Below, in pieces: positions 28,593 to 40,392 of a stretch of 58,100 bases of DNA (position 1 is the stretch's first letter; each line of letters starts with the position of its first letter). The notes beneath the pieces were generated by a model. That model did no database searches. It was not told where the DNA came from and saw only the letters and a list, made by a program, of their open reading frames with translations. The translations under genes were made by a program, and so were the position numbers. Source of the DNA: Lingula anatina. Lineage: Eukaryota > Brachiopoda > Lingulata > Lingulida > Lingulidae. The stretch is from NCBI RefSeq assembly GCF_001039355.2, contig NW_019774981.1:147666-205765 (forward strand), given 5' to 3'.

Positions 28593-30866
28593 GCAATTAG
28601 AGATTGAAGATCATCAATAATTCTAAATGGACTTGGTGATTGCAAGTGGCACAAATGGTCTGTCACTAATGAAAAGTAGAGCAAATTATCGACATTACTC
28701 ATACTGTTTAGCAACAGCTTTGGCAGATTACACGACGTGCATAGACTGACAACCAGTCTAACGGTAAAATCAACCTCGACATTTTGCAAAAAAAGTCAAA
28801 TATTCTCAATACTGGCGAAGTATTATAAGAGCAAAACATACGGACAGTCGCGTTTTATCCCTGCTGTACCATGACGCAACTACTGAAATGCGACACTTCA
28901 ACAGACAGAAACATGAAACTCCTGATTTTAAATAGGTGTCATTTAAAGAGAACGAATTTGATTTAAATATTAATGAAACGCCGAGCAAATCGGCATTAAA
29001 TATCTTACATTCTCCAAACAGCTTTGAAATAAATCGATCCCAATCTTAATTAGACGAACGCAAATTGACCAATATTATTAATATTTATCAGTTTTTATGA
29101 CGCAACTTATGTCCCAGAAGTTATTTAGTAATTTGTTTCGCAATCAACGTGATTAATTTGAAGAGGATGCTCTTTGGCCTTCACAGTTTTATTTGATTGG
29201 TTAATTTGTCAGAATCAAATTGTATGTTTCTGCCACGTGCATAACACATGCAACCTGAGTTTTCGGTACGATCCAAATATTATGTAATGCAAATAATATT
29301 TTAGATCTTTAATTTAAAACAAGGCTCTTAGTGGTTGCCTTATAAAGAAATATTGAATGTTGGGATGACAAATCAAAATGGAAATTCTGGCAAAAGACAA
29401 AATTTCGAAAACAAGTAAATGCGTGATCGCTTCGGAGAAATGGGGTATAAATACTTTCGTATTTGTATGAAAAAACGTTTAAAAACTTGTCGGCATCACT
29501 ATAAAAATATTTTCACTTTAATTGTTTTTAAACAATTTTCAAAATATACTTATTTGGTACATCTGGTAGCATGTAGAAGATGATTTCAATGAAATGACTA
29601 TACATGTATTGTCAAGGGGCACTCCAATCCCTAGTGCAATTCATGTTCTGGGTATTATTCAAACGCCATTAAGTGAGATTTTGTGATGTTATGTTTGAAG
29701 CTTTTGCAGCAGTCTCGGAGGAATAATTAAATTAATTGGTGTTGCCTATCACTTTAACAAACCTCAATGCACTTACTGATCTGGGATAGTCTTACCATAT
29801 GGGCTCGAAACTGCGACAAGACACCAGCTAGTACACTCCTGCCTTACGGGCCTACACTATATATATTATTAAAAATAATAAATTATATTTTAGAGAACAT
29901 CTTTACCATTTGCAATATTCATTATGTACAACGTGTACATAAATATTTCGTAAAAAAATAATTGAAAGAATCTGCACACGGGTCTGACAATATGGTAATA
30001 GTACACAAGTGGCAGTTAAATACTTCTTGTGACCTAGGACTTTACTGTGTGACTGTGTCAAACGGACGATTTTGACATGTGCCCTACATAACGATATGTG
30101 TAATTTAAACGTAACAATATTAGTTTTTATGACGTCGATAAATTTGTGATTGATTCAACGACGTTGTTGAGGTTGACTTCAGTTTCTAATAGCAATAAGC
30201 AGCAATGGGACTTGCTAGAAATGGTAGGTTCATGTCTATTTTTTCGGCGTTAAAGCAACAGATCAGAATGTTTATGAAGCTTTAAATGTATGGGAATCAC
30301 AGATGTATTAATAGCATATTACTTAAATTAAAAAAGAAATGCAGTGCAATTGATCACTTTTCATAAGCAAAGCTGTCTTGAAAAACAAATAGAATTTATA
30401 TGTTCTTTAACAGCATTTCTAAGAGATGTTTTTTTGAACACGTTTATTAGTTTATGAGAATCATAAATAGTGTACATATGTGGAGATGGCAAATCGCTAT
30501 GTATTATGAGATATCTTCGAGATAAAACAATGTGAAGATACAGAAATGTAATTAAATGCGGTGGTAGTCTCGTTATTTGAGGCAGAAGTCACGTTAGTGC
30601 CGAAACCCCTTTCGTAACCATCTATGGAAAGTTGAGCCACGCCAGATAAAGGAATATTCTGGAAACCTCCTGACTCTCATTTGCTCCAGGGCACTTCAGA
30701 AATAATTTATTTTGCAAGATGAAAATACTCTTTTACCTCCTTATGCGTTGGATCAAAAGGGCCTATTGGTTGCTCTTTTAAAGGGAAAAATCATTCTTTC
30801 GATGAGAACAGTATTAAGTATTCATTTATAATATAATTAAACAAAAGATATCTTTTGTGATTGTCG
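28593..30866. other. intergenic sequence between the two channel genes
   Basis: AT-rich. The open frames present are short, overlap on both strands and show no family resemblance. No RNA gene or clear transposon terminus was seen. Confidence 0.5.
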
Positions 30867-32485
30867 TTAGCAGAGTTTCTTTCCTTTGCCTTTCAGAACC
30901 ATGAGAATAATAAAATCACCCACTTCAAATAACGTGAGAACGCTGGCTCCAAGAATGAGTCCCAGCGCCCCTCCAATGTCACACCCGAGTGTGAACGCAT
31001 TATAGGCTTGGTACTGCTCTCTTCTCTCGTATGAAATTTCCATGAAAAATATATCGAGCCGAGCAGTGTTTTTCTTGAAATCAATAACATCTCTATAACC
31101 GGAGTCATTAATCATCTCTTCTGCATAATAATCTGCGAATGGTACTTGAGACAGACTCACTTCATACTTGATAGATTCACACGCCACAGGGCAGACATGT
31201 TTGCACTGCCCCTTTTTCTGGATGAACACGTCATAATTCGGCCCGTAGCAGTAGAACAACTCTTTAGGGTTACAGAAACGGCCCGTAGATTGTCTTATCT
31301 TACCAAACTTCAGGAACTTGACACACTGGCACTTTTCTATCATGAAGTCGTAGAGGCATTCGCGTCGGCATGCGGACTGAGAGTATTCCGGGTGGAACTT
31401 CAGTGTTATGTCCTTGCGACAGCTGCCCCACTGCGTCACGTCAAGGTTACTTACCTGAGATATGAAAAGACAAAGGCAGTTTTAAGTGATAAACGTTTCT
31501 CAATGGTACGATTACAGATCTACGTTTTCTGAGCTGGAGACATATATCGTGTTTATTTGAACATGCGCCAGTTTCTTAGGGTTAAATCAAAAAGAGAAAA
31601 ATGATTGAATATTACTGTAAAATCTAGCATCTTTGCACAAAAAAGTATTTGATTAGGTTATTTTAAATATAAAGATGCTATATACAATTATTCTGAAAGC
31701 AATTTAATAGAATGAAATTTTGGATATCGTCAATATGATTTAAAATGATTCTCAGAACTCTGCCTGAGAAATATGCCGTGTTATACTCGCCACACGTCCT
31801 TACATTGATCATCTTAAGTCCAACTAAAGTGTGCATTCCGGCGCCCACTGAGAACCCCATATTGCTCATCATCGGTGGATCTCGGGCGTGGACCCTCACC
31901 TGTAAGGTTCACGAAATTAACTGTCTTTATTAAATCCCTGGCCAGTCTTTGTTCGATTGTGATGAGATCTTACCAAGAATTAAAAAGTCTTAGCAAATTA
32001 TCAATATTATAAAAATCACACGTTACCATCAAACACGTCTATTTGTTAGCTGTTTCACTAATTATAGGACCAGTCGTTTTTTAACATTTAACAGGAACTA
32101 TGCAATAGAACCTACATTTTCATTCAAGGCAATATGTCAACGGTGGGCAAATCATCCAGGTGTATGACATTCCGTATTTCGGTTGACAACTAAATTCTGT
32201 AACCATAAAACTAAATACGTTTTCATAGTTGGGATGTTTATGAGGAAACGAATACTATTTACGAGAAATTTATTTTGGAATTCCGAAATCAAGAATGAAA
32301 TGCTCTTAAACTGTGTTCAAGCACATGGTATTACCTTGAAACCAGCTCCATAGCCAGCAAATCCTCTGAAATAGTTTCTCTGATCCACGTCTAACGTCAG
32401 CTGGAGGCCAAAGAGTCTTCCACTACTGTCGCTCGTTAACCTATGACCGCTATACCCTGTAATATAACAGCATATAATAATAAAA

Positions 32486-32525
<40 letters not shown>

Positions 32526-33828
32526 TCTTCAACAACAACAACAAAATGATGATGATGAGGAGGAGGAAGATGATACAACCTTGTGTTCATTGAATAAATG
32601 CAAAGTCAGCTCTTTATTTAAAAAATGAATGACAATGCAATATCATAATATCATCGAGAAGAAAGAAGGAACAAACCTTACCCGAATTAAAGGTGTAGCA
32701 GATCCCCATATCTGTATAAACAGGAGTGAAATTTTTCATGCTGCAGCTTAGCCCGCGAAATGTACACTGTAATATAAATGTATTATATGCATTTGGTTTT
32801 TAGTACGGAGTATGTAAGTTTGAAATATAGGCCTATGTCTTGGTTAAACACGTACGTGTGTTGTCTTTAAAACTCTATATCGGACAGGAGAATAGAGGAA
32901 TGTGATGTTTGGTGTGTCATTAGCGCTTAACTGACTACCTGGTTCTGGTTTTTGGCATTGTTGCATTACGTAAAGTGTGGTGATTTAATTGACCGGTTCT
33001 TTTGGGTTCGTCCTAGTGGGACTGTGAAAGATCATAGTTTTTCCTAAAAAGTCTATAATTTGGGAGACGATTTTGAATTTTTGAATATTAACTTGCTGTT
33101 GTATGGTGAGTGTACTGTAATAACAATGACGTGAAACAGACAAACATATTATCAATCCTTTTTGAAATGCTCTATTGTTGAAATTCTTTAAAGAATTGAT
33201 GTCACAATGGCACTGTATACAGTTTATGTGTAATTCAATAAAACGATGAAATCGCTTGTTTTCATTTTCAACGGTTGAAAAGACAAAAGGAAAGTTATAT
33301 GAAGATTAAGGTTACATTAAGGTAACCATACTATTTAAACATCTAAAGCTATATATTTGATAAGAAACTTACCTCTTTAACGAATGGTTTCGAGACATTT
33401 AGAACAGAGTCCCAGTCGAACCAATCGTCTCCTAAACCTGTGAAATTTTCACTGCCAACTTTAAGAGGAAAATATCTCTCAAGCGCTTCTAGGAGATCCA
33501 GATCCCTTGCAGTCATTTTCGAAATGGCATTATAATTGCATATTGTTACCACCGGAAACATTACGGAAAGCGGAGTCACGGTGTAGGTGTTAAAACGCAC
33601 CGGATGCCCGGCATAAAACGTAACGCGTTCGTAAACCTGGAACGCCATCAATATCAGTCCGCCCAAAAAACACACCAACCATATCAACCTCCTGATATAC
33701 CCCGATTCTCTGCTCACTATTTCCTGCAAAGCTTGACAGCTGACACGTTCTGCAAATTTCTCTATCACTGGTGTTTCCTGGTCGGAGCTGCTGTCAGTCT
33801 TGCGCGGTAATCGGCTGGGAGAGATCAT
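30867..33828 (-). CDS. DEG/ENaC family cation channel (paralogue 2), five exons
   Basis: Exons in gene order: 33828-33373, 32766-32682, 32456-32335, 31899-31804, 31454-30867, about 448 residues. Exons 1 and 2 have exactly the same lengths as in paralogue 1 (456 and 85 nt), and exons 3 and 4 are each one codon shorter, so this is a tandem gene duplication. It keeps FPVVTICNYN after helix 1, CTFRGLSC, YTDMGICYTF, the ERREQYQAYNAF stretch and GLILGAS in the pore. The N-terminal gating motif is again QA instead of HG (VSCQALQEIV). The C-tail ends KGKGKKLC, shorter than in paralogue 1. The acceptor of exon 5 is directly followed by GTAAGT, which is both coding (Val-Ser) and a consensus donor. Confidence 0.9.
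32483..32524 (+). repeat. (TTA)n microsatellite in an intron of channel paralogue 2
   Basis: Thirteen or so TTA units between exons 2 and 3 of the minus-strand gene, followed by short CAA and GAT/GAG runs. Confidence 0.9.
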
Positions 33829-33918
33829 TTTTCAATGGAATGATTCCAACTCTTAGTAACAAAATCGGAATACCGTTCTTTAATATAACCAGTCTCCGAT
33901 GATGACGTCGAACTGTTG
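33829..33918 (-). promoter_or_regulatory. 5' flank of channel paralogue 2, conserved with paralogue 1
   Basis: The flank aligns with the flank of paralogue 1 across the first ~90 bases, including GATGACGTCGAACTGT at 33901-33916. The similarity fades further upstream, after the stretch matching TCATCAACGATTCCAAATGG. Confidence 0.4.
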
Positions 33919-35016
33919 ACATGATTCAGCAATTAGGGATTAAATGTCATCAACGATTCCAAATGGATGTAGTTATTGAAAATGACACTAAAACCTGATA
34001 CTAATGTAAAGTTCAGTAGAGCAAATGGGCGACATCAATTAGACAAAAACAGCTTTGGCAGATTAAACGACATGCAAGGACAGATAGTCATTAACGGACG
34101 GACATCTCATGAGCAGGGTCATCATTCCTTCCTCGCTTAAATTGGTATTCCTATACCTTTCCCACTTTCTAATCGTGGAATAAGAGGGGGAGGTCCTTGT
34201 CTGCGAGGACACTGAGGGGAATGTCAAGAGTTTCGTTTTGGAAAAACGATTCTGGAAATAATGGATATCAAATAATAGAATAAACTTAAGTAACATATAT
34301 AACTAAGTTTAACCTTTTAACTTGGGGTTTGAAATTGCGGAAGGGGACAATATGCCATCTACCTTTTCTGCAGGTTAAAATACTTAACCAAATGAACCAA
34401 ACTGAAGAACATTTCACTTTGCGTTGGTAAAATTCACAGCCTTCTGTCATTATCTTATTGTCTGCAGTACAATCAACAAATAAAGATAAATGAATAAAAA
34501 GCAATATAAAACGACAATCTCCAACAATTTGTACTGCGAATGGGATAAATGCGTAAAGTATGTTAATTCGTGTTTGTAGTCTGTATCACTAAAAAGATTA
34601 ATTGCATGATTTAGAGATGCACGAAATGTGTTGGCTCTGTCCCCGATAATTGAAAAGCCTCCCAGTCATATTGCAAGCGATGCCAGATGTGCTATAGGCT
34701 GCGTTCACAACCGTGGACTAATCAATCCGAGAATAAAACGTGGCTAGCACTTGAAAACAGATTCCTGCCTCCTACGCGGGCTGTCCCTGCAGAGCAATTA
34801 AATCCCGGATTGTTTTCAAGTGGGTTGAGTCTTCCGCAGATCAACTTGTCCTAAGTCTGATTTTCTGTTTGTTTGCCATGTAACTGGTAGTGGATCTCAT
34901 AATCCGATCCCTTAATTGCCACAGAATACACATTCCAAAAGTTTAAATTGTTAAAATACCTCAATCGCAGCACCACAACATAAAAGTCTATGAATAAACA
35001 GTATATTTAAGAGTGC
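33919..35016. other. intergenic sequence with one relic of the foldback-element motif
   Basis: At about 34228-34254 there is TTTCGTTTTGGAAAAACG followed by ATTCTGG, a single copy of the motif that forms arrays inside the foldback element at 53738-57476. Nothing else was recognised. Confidence 0.4.
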
Positions 35017-35228
35017 ATTCCCAGAGATTTAGATCGATCCAGAGATTTAGATTTAGATCGACCTAACTCCCTGGGGGTTCACGCTAAATTGTGTCAGCCG
35101 AGCGAGCACCATAGTTAATTACCCCCTTACAGCTTTTAGTAGGCGGGACAGACGCTTAAGCCGGCTAAACTGACGGTAATCTAGTGAGACACCCAACAGG
35201 GATAGATTGATCTAAAATCTATGGGAAT
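35017..35228. mobile_element. possible short inverted-repeat element (MITE-like, 212 bp)
   Basis: The left end ATTCCCAGAGATTTAGATCG matches the reverse complement of the right end (ATTCCCATAGATTTTAGATC) with one gap. No clear target duplication is seen. It could also be a SINE or chance palindrome. Confidence 0.3.
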
Positions 35229-35488
35229 GGGGTCTAAGATTGCTGTATCAATTCCATCAGATCCGAGACGTTAGGGTTGCATTTATGCATTTTTTAAATT
35301 TTCAACACTTTTGTCATGACTACTAGACAAATCCATAAGGAAGGAAAAGATTACTATATTTCCAGATTTTGTCAACTTAACTGAAAAGTGTGATAAGAAC
35401 AGTATTAGTTATCTATTAGCTACGTCTTAGTTATTATCCTTCTTAGTGGTGACACTGGAAGCAGAGTAGAGTGCTGCAGGGCGACATG

Positions 35489-37836
35489 TCATTTTTTCCA
35501 GTATTGGAAAACTTTCACTTCCCCATCAGGTTTAGTCACAGCCAGGTCTCCACCCTGGTTGATGGCACATGCCCATGATTTACATAATCCGTCAGTTTTG
35601 GTTGCTATGAACCTGATGAACTTGCCATCTCGGGATACAAGGTGTATGCAGTGGTTATCACTGTCTGTAACCAGTATATTGTCATATGCGTCAACACAGA
35701 CAGTACCGGCTTGACCCAACTTGTTATCAGGTCCTGTGTACTGATACAGTGGGTCACCAGATGGGGTTATGAGGTGAATTTTGTTAGGTGATGTATCACT
35801 AACAACAAGGTTCCCATTGCTCATATATGCCACTTTATATGGTGCATTAACAACTGTTCCCCATCTTTGTCCTTCACATCAGTTAGAGTTATTTTCCCTT
35901 CAATATCAATACTGAATACACTCACAGATTTTTGGTCACCCTGTGCCACAGTAATCTTAGTGCAGCTGTCACTGAGAGTCAAACCAAATGGGTTGTTGAC
36001 ATCTACAGTTTGCTGTACTTCCCAATGTGAAGAGAGGATGAACAGTTTGTTATTGTGGGCATCAGATAGAACCATCCTTTCATCAGGGAAGTGGCAGATC
36101 CCAAGTGGACATTTCACGTGTGTGCCTGAAACATTTGCCATCTCCTTTCTTAATGTACCATCTGAACTAAAAACCTTGATATTGTTATTATTGATGCCAT
36201 GGGTAGTAACATACTCCCTGTTGGGACTCACTGAAATATCCACTTGTCTATCACAGCCTGTAGTGAACCACTCATAGTATTGATAGTCTTCTAAATTTGC
36301 TTACATGAGATATGCATATTTGTTTTAGTTTTAATTATTCAAATGTATATAGGCAGGGCATGTTGCATGTCAGTTATGGAAGCTCATTTAAAAAGTAAAT
36401 CAAGATATAGTATAAAAGCAGCAACCGAGCCACAGAGGGGAGGGAGATAGACAGAGAGTGCTGGAGATTTATAGGAGACTTATAGATGGATGTAGTGAGA
36501 GAGAACAGATACCCGAGTTCTTCAGTCGGTTGAATAAATCATGTAGCAGGAACCTATACCTGCCTGTCTCAGTTGTGTTTTGGTGAAAAAGAAATTCAAG
36601 AACTTGAATAACCGAACGGGCCGGTTATTACAAGCCAGCGCCAAACTCCAGCAAACAATCCACCAAACATTCAAGGTGTTGTTTGAAATCGGGCTTAGCT
36701 GGTCGTCCAGATACATGTATCTGCACATTCCCAAGGCCAGCCCCACTGGATATCTCTTGGTCCACTTCTGTGTTGGTGGTTAGTGTGAGATTTATTTCTT
36801 CAGGAATTCCCTCCACAGCTGAAGTGGACTGTAGCTCATCGAGTTTCTGTCCAAGTTGGTGTTGTAACATGATGACATTTATGGGATTCCCATTCTGAAG
36901 GATCATCTTTACTACATCTGTTGTGTATTTGATAGAGTTGCAAGTGGTACTGCACTTCTCGTAGGAAATTTGTAAATCATTTCTGTGAGCACTGGTGGTT
37001 TTATGAAGGTCTTGTAGTAAGATTTTCTCTTGTTGATTTACCAAGTGTCGCAGATGAGCTGCACGAGCTTTTATCTGCTGCTGAACAGAGCTTTCATTTT
37101 CTTGGAGGGTTGCCAGGGTTTTAGAAATTTTTACCAACTTTCTCTTACCAGTTGCAAATTTTCTCTGCATGCCAAGAGATTTGGTCTTAAGTATTGGTTT
37201 GACAATCTCTGCAGCTTTTTCAAGAGAGATAAGTTTGTGACCATCATGGTGTAGATCTCTGCAGTCACGACAAATGGGCACATTGCATCCTGAACAATAA
37301 TATCTTATGCTCTCATTTTTGTGTTCTGGGCAGAAAATCTTTTGATGCTTTTGGATATGTTTTTGGTAATCTTTGTTCTGTAGCTGTTGGAAAGTGAGCA
37401 CTTTATGGTCTTTTGTGTGGCTGGTACCACAGTGTAACAGGGCACACCTCTCACACAGGTAGTCATGGCAGGTGATGCATTTTGAAGTAGCTACAGTTTC
37501 TCTTTCAAAAGACAAGGCACAAAACTTACACTTTTTCTGACGTGGTGACTGAAGTACGGTGTCCTGTAGGCTTTCAATGTAGAAATTGTGAGTAAAGCCC
37601 TCGACTCCTTCTTTAGGAACTTTAGTTTCTTTCTGACATACGGAACATTGAACTTTTTTTCCTGGTGTTAAAGCAGAAATATAAGTCTGCAGACAACCTT
37701 TACAAAATGTATGCCCACAAGGTAAATATGTCGGCTCTTTGTACTCTTCAAGGCATAAAGAACAGCTGATAAAATGTTCAGTTATTTTGGCTCGAAGACT
37801 TTCTTCATCACCTCTGCTTGCACCGGCTGTAGCCAT
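35489..37836 (-). pseudogene. TRIM-NHL gene, apparently broken by an LTR-like insertion and a frameshift
   Basis: The first part (ATG at 37836, MATAGASRGDEES, to about 36633) encodes a RING finger (residues 25-67, starting C25-x2-C28), B-box 1 (about 103-150), B-box 2 (about 170-205) and a coiled coil. An in-frame ATG at 37881 would add 15 residues. Its stop codon TAA is made by the edge of an inserted element (36361-36632). The NHL part resumes at about 36290 (YEWFTTGCDRQVDIS) and continues to 35489. Near 35830 the frame shifts by one base: the first frame ends MHHIKWHI-stop, while the next frame would read NAPYKVAYMSNGN in line with the NHL pattern. An assembly error could explain the one-base loss but not the insertion. 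An unusual intron is a weaker alternative because no good donor/acceptor pair was found. Related to, but clearly distinct from, the TRIM at 4185. Confidence 0.6.
36361..36632 (+). mobile_element. solo LTR-like insertion in the TRIM-NHL gene
   Basis: It begins TGTTGCATGT and ends GGTTATTACA (TG...CA ends). It has a TATA box TATAAAAG at 36411-36418, followed by a purine-rich stretch. The five flanking bases are GGGCA and AGCCA, an imperfect match for a target duplication. The segment CCTGTCTCAG plus a terminal TTATTACA also occurs at about 53485-53566, so it is a family. No primer-binding site or polyprotein is adjacent. Confidence 0.5.
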
Positions 37837-37881
37837 CTTGGGTGTTTGGAGTGAACAGTTCTCAGTAGAGCAGATATACAT

Positions 37882-39255
37882 TTATCTATAAATCAGTTGA
37901 CTCCCTTTCAGGGCCAGGATGGTTTATTTTTGCATTTAACTGACATATTTTTAACTTAAACATATAGTTGAGTTTTGTACTAATTAATTTTACATTTTTG
38001 AAAATACTTTGCTGGCAACTGAGTAGAGATATTTTTTCAGAATATATATCAACAGAAAATTGCAACCGAAGATATGATGAAAAGCATTTTATACATGTCG
38101 AAGCCAAATTGAAATCCAGGCAGATTTAAAATTTGTCAAGGTCAGATAAAAGGGACTGGTGTACATGGTGTCTGTAGCCTTATGACTCTGGTCTACCTAC
38201 AAGATGAGCCACTTGTTCTGAACAATAATATTATATGATTTATGGCAGTGCTAAATCATCATGTCCTGTGTAATATTCCAACAATATCAGCTCAGGAAAA
38301 AAAAAGAATGAAGAAAAAAAAATAGAAAGAGATGGATCCGGAGAAGAAAATAGTCGTTGGCATGCACCAATTCATATTAATTTTATGAATATTTGGATTC
38401 AATGTCTGAAGTGTCATTAACTTATTCAACCATTTAATATACATCCCCCCCCCCATTCTGATATGTCCCCTCCCCATCCTGATTTCCTTTAGCATTGGAT
38501 TTGACCAAAAAAATACTCATTTTAAGGCAAGTGATATCATGGGCTTCTAGTATAAAGATCACTTGTCACATCACACTGATCACATCAGGTACAGAGCACT
38601 GAAGTTCGGACATTTTTGTCAAAAAGTTCAGGCGTACACACACCATGTCTTACAGTGTAATACATGTAGGTAGTAACCAGCGCATCATAGCATACATGTA
38701 TATAATAAGTTTTCAAATAATAATTCAAGAGGTCAGGATTTTTCCTAGTTGTGCAAATTGTTAGTGTATACTACACAAAGCACAACATAGCTTGGCCTTT
38801 TTTTATTATTAATTAACTTCCACAGTGTCAAACGATCCCAGTATATGTACATGTGACTGGCCTACATGCTGTATGTCACCATGTGCCTCGGGTCTCTGTC
38901 AACAAGATAAGCTGAACATTTTAGCATGCATTGCACAAGTGTTTTCATGTGCACTAGTTCAACAGCACTGTTAGTGGATTCAGAAGGAGTGAAAAATGGA
39001 ATCACATCTATAAAACATGGGTTGTCACTCTTGTGTACCTTATGCCCACCAGTTGAGGAGGGAGGGAGACGGGGGCTGGGCAAAGTATTGCTACACCCCA
39101 TTTTGATTTCCTGACAAAAATAGTTAATATTTACACATTTATTGCATCTCATCAGAGATAACGAGATATGTGTACACAAAAATGGAAACACAATTTTTTG
39201 AATTGGGGTGACTTTAAATTATTCTTGATTATATTAATTGTTTCCTGGTCCTTTT
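37882..39255. other. intergenic, no gene recognised
   Basis: AT-rich sequence with short purine runs and a C run near 38446. Frames here are short and show no family resemblance. Confidence 0.5.
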
Positions 39256-39990
39256 CAGGGTGACAACGCGCAGAGGGATATGCAGTGGTCGAGAAAGACC
39301 CGTATTGGTGTTAGCCATGAACGGATGCCGAGACTGACCGATGAAGAATACACAGCAATACAGCTGTTGCTTAACAGTAATGTCCCTGTCCGAAATAGGA
39401 CTGTCGCACACGCACAGAAAGTTTACCTTCTGCAACTGACAGAACATCCGTATCGTGAACAGACTCTCTCACGGGTCTTGATAGACGGCAGGATTTTTCT
39501 TCTTCTTTCAGAGATTAATAGTTTTATTAAACATTTTTATTATAAAACTAAAGGTGATGGTGCAAGAAAATTACGGTATCGACTGAGATCTACTGGTATT
39601 TTTCTATGGAATCGGCGAGAAAGAAATTCAAAAATTTATAAATTCAACATAAAAGAATACCTAAATTTTATAATGAACCTACCCTGATATCATTAAAGGA
39701 AGACTATTCAACAAAGAATACAAATAGGCATTACAGACATATCATCTGTGGTAGTAAAACACAAGGGTATAAAGTAGAAGTACATATTGTCTAGCTATTA
39801 TTGATGTTTTTAGTCGGTATTTGTGGCTGAGGCCCTAAAAACCAAATTAAAGAGCATATGAGGTGGCTTCCAGCGTCGAGAACATTTTGTCAAGAATGGG
39901 GAACAGCAACCAGAGTGCAGACAGATCAGGGATATGAATTTAAAAGACTTTTCAAAGAATTATCCAACAAATTGAGAATCAAATCTTAGG
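39256..39990 (+). pseudogene. decayed integrase gene of the KRAB-A2-like/retroelement type
   Basis: The frame 39256-39687 contains FYYKTKGDGARKLRYRLR, typical of the N-terminal part of integrase-like proteins annotated KRBA2-like in animals. About 100 bp later the integrase core continues in fragments: IIDVFSRYLWLRP at about 39797-39835 is followed directly by a stop, and RVQTDQGYEFKRLFKEL at about 39915 is in another frame. The D and D-x-G parts of the catalytic core are recognisable but the frame is broken several times. Probably a relic of a Ty3/gypsy-type or domesticated integrase. Confidence 0.6.
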
Positions 39991-40139
39991 TTATCTGAAG
40001 CCTGCATTCTCTGTAAAGCATTGACGAATCTTTTATTATCCTCTCAAAATTATATCAAAGAAACACAACATAAACAGACGTTTGTCCAGTTTGATTGACC
40101 GGTCATTGACTGACAGATAGAAATTATATATATATATAA
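39991..40139. other. short intergenic stretch
   Basis: Nothing recognised. Confidence 0.4.
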
Positions 40140-40392
40140 CACCGGAGACAATCAACAGCAGCAAACAAGGGATAGTACAGTACATACCCGCTTTCTAAAA
40201 GCAAAGATAACCTCACAGATTTCATTAACTTGCACGTTCAGAGAGCTCGGCCAATCATTGCGCAGGCATGAGAAAAAACAAGGGCTCAGCCAGGGAAGCT
40301 ATAATCCTGTGTAAAAACGTAAATATCCAGGTACACGCATATAACCCGCAGTCTCATTTCACAAGAAGATCACATATCGCGCGAACGCCATA
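40140..40392 (+). promoter_or_regulatory. 5' flank of lipocalin gene 1, duplicated at 51820-52070
   Basis: Shared blocks include GACAATCAACAGCAGCAA, ACCCGCTTTCTAAAAGCAAA, AGAGAGCTCGGCCAATCA (with a CCAAT box) and AGGTACACGCATATAAC. The second copy has TATAAAAT at 51993-52000; here the same place reads GTAAAAAC, and a TATAATCC lies slightly upstream at 40300. The strong conservation supports a shared promoter and 5' UTR. Confidence 0.5.
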
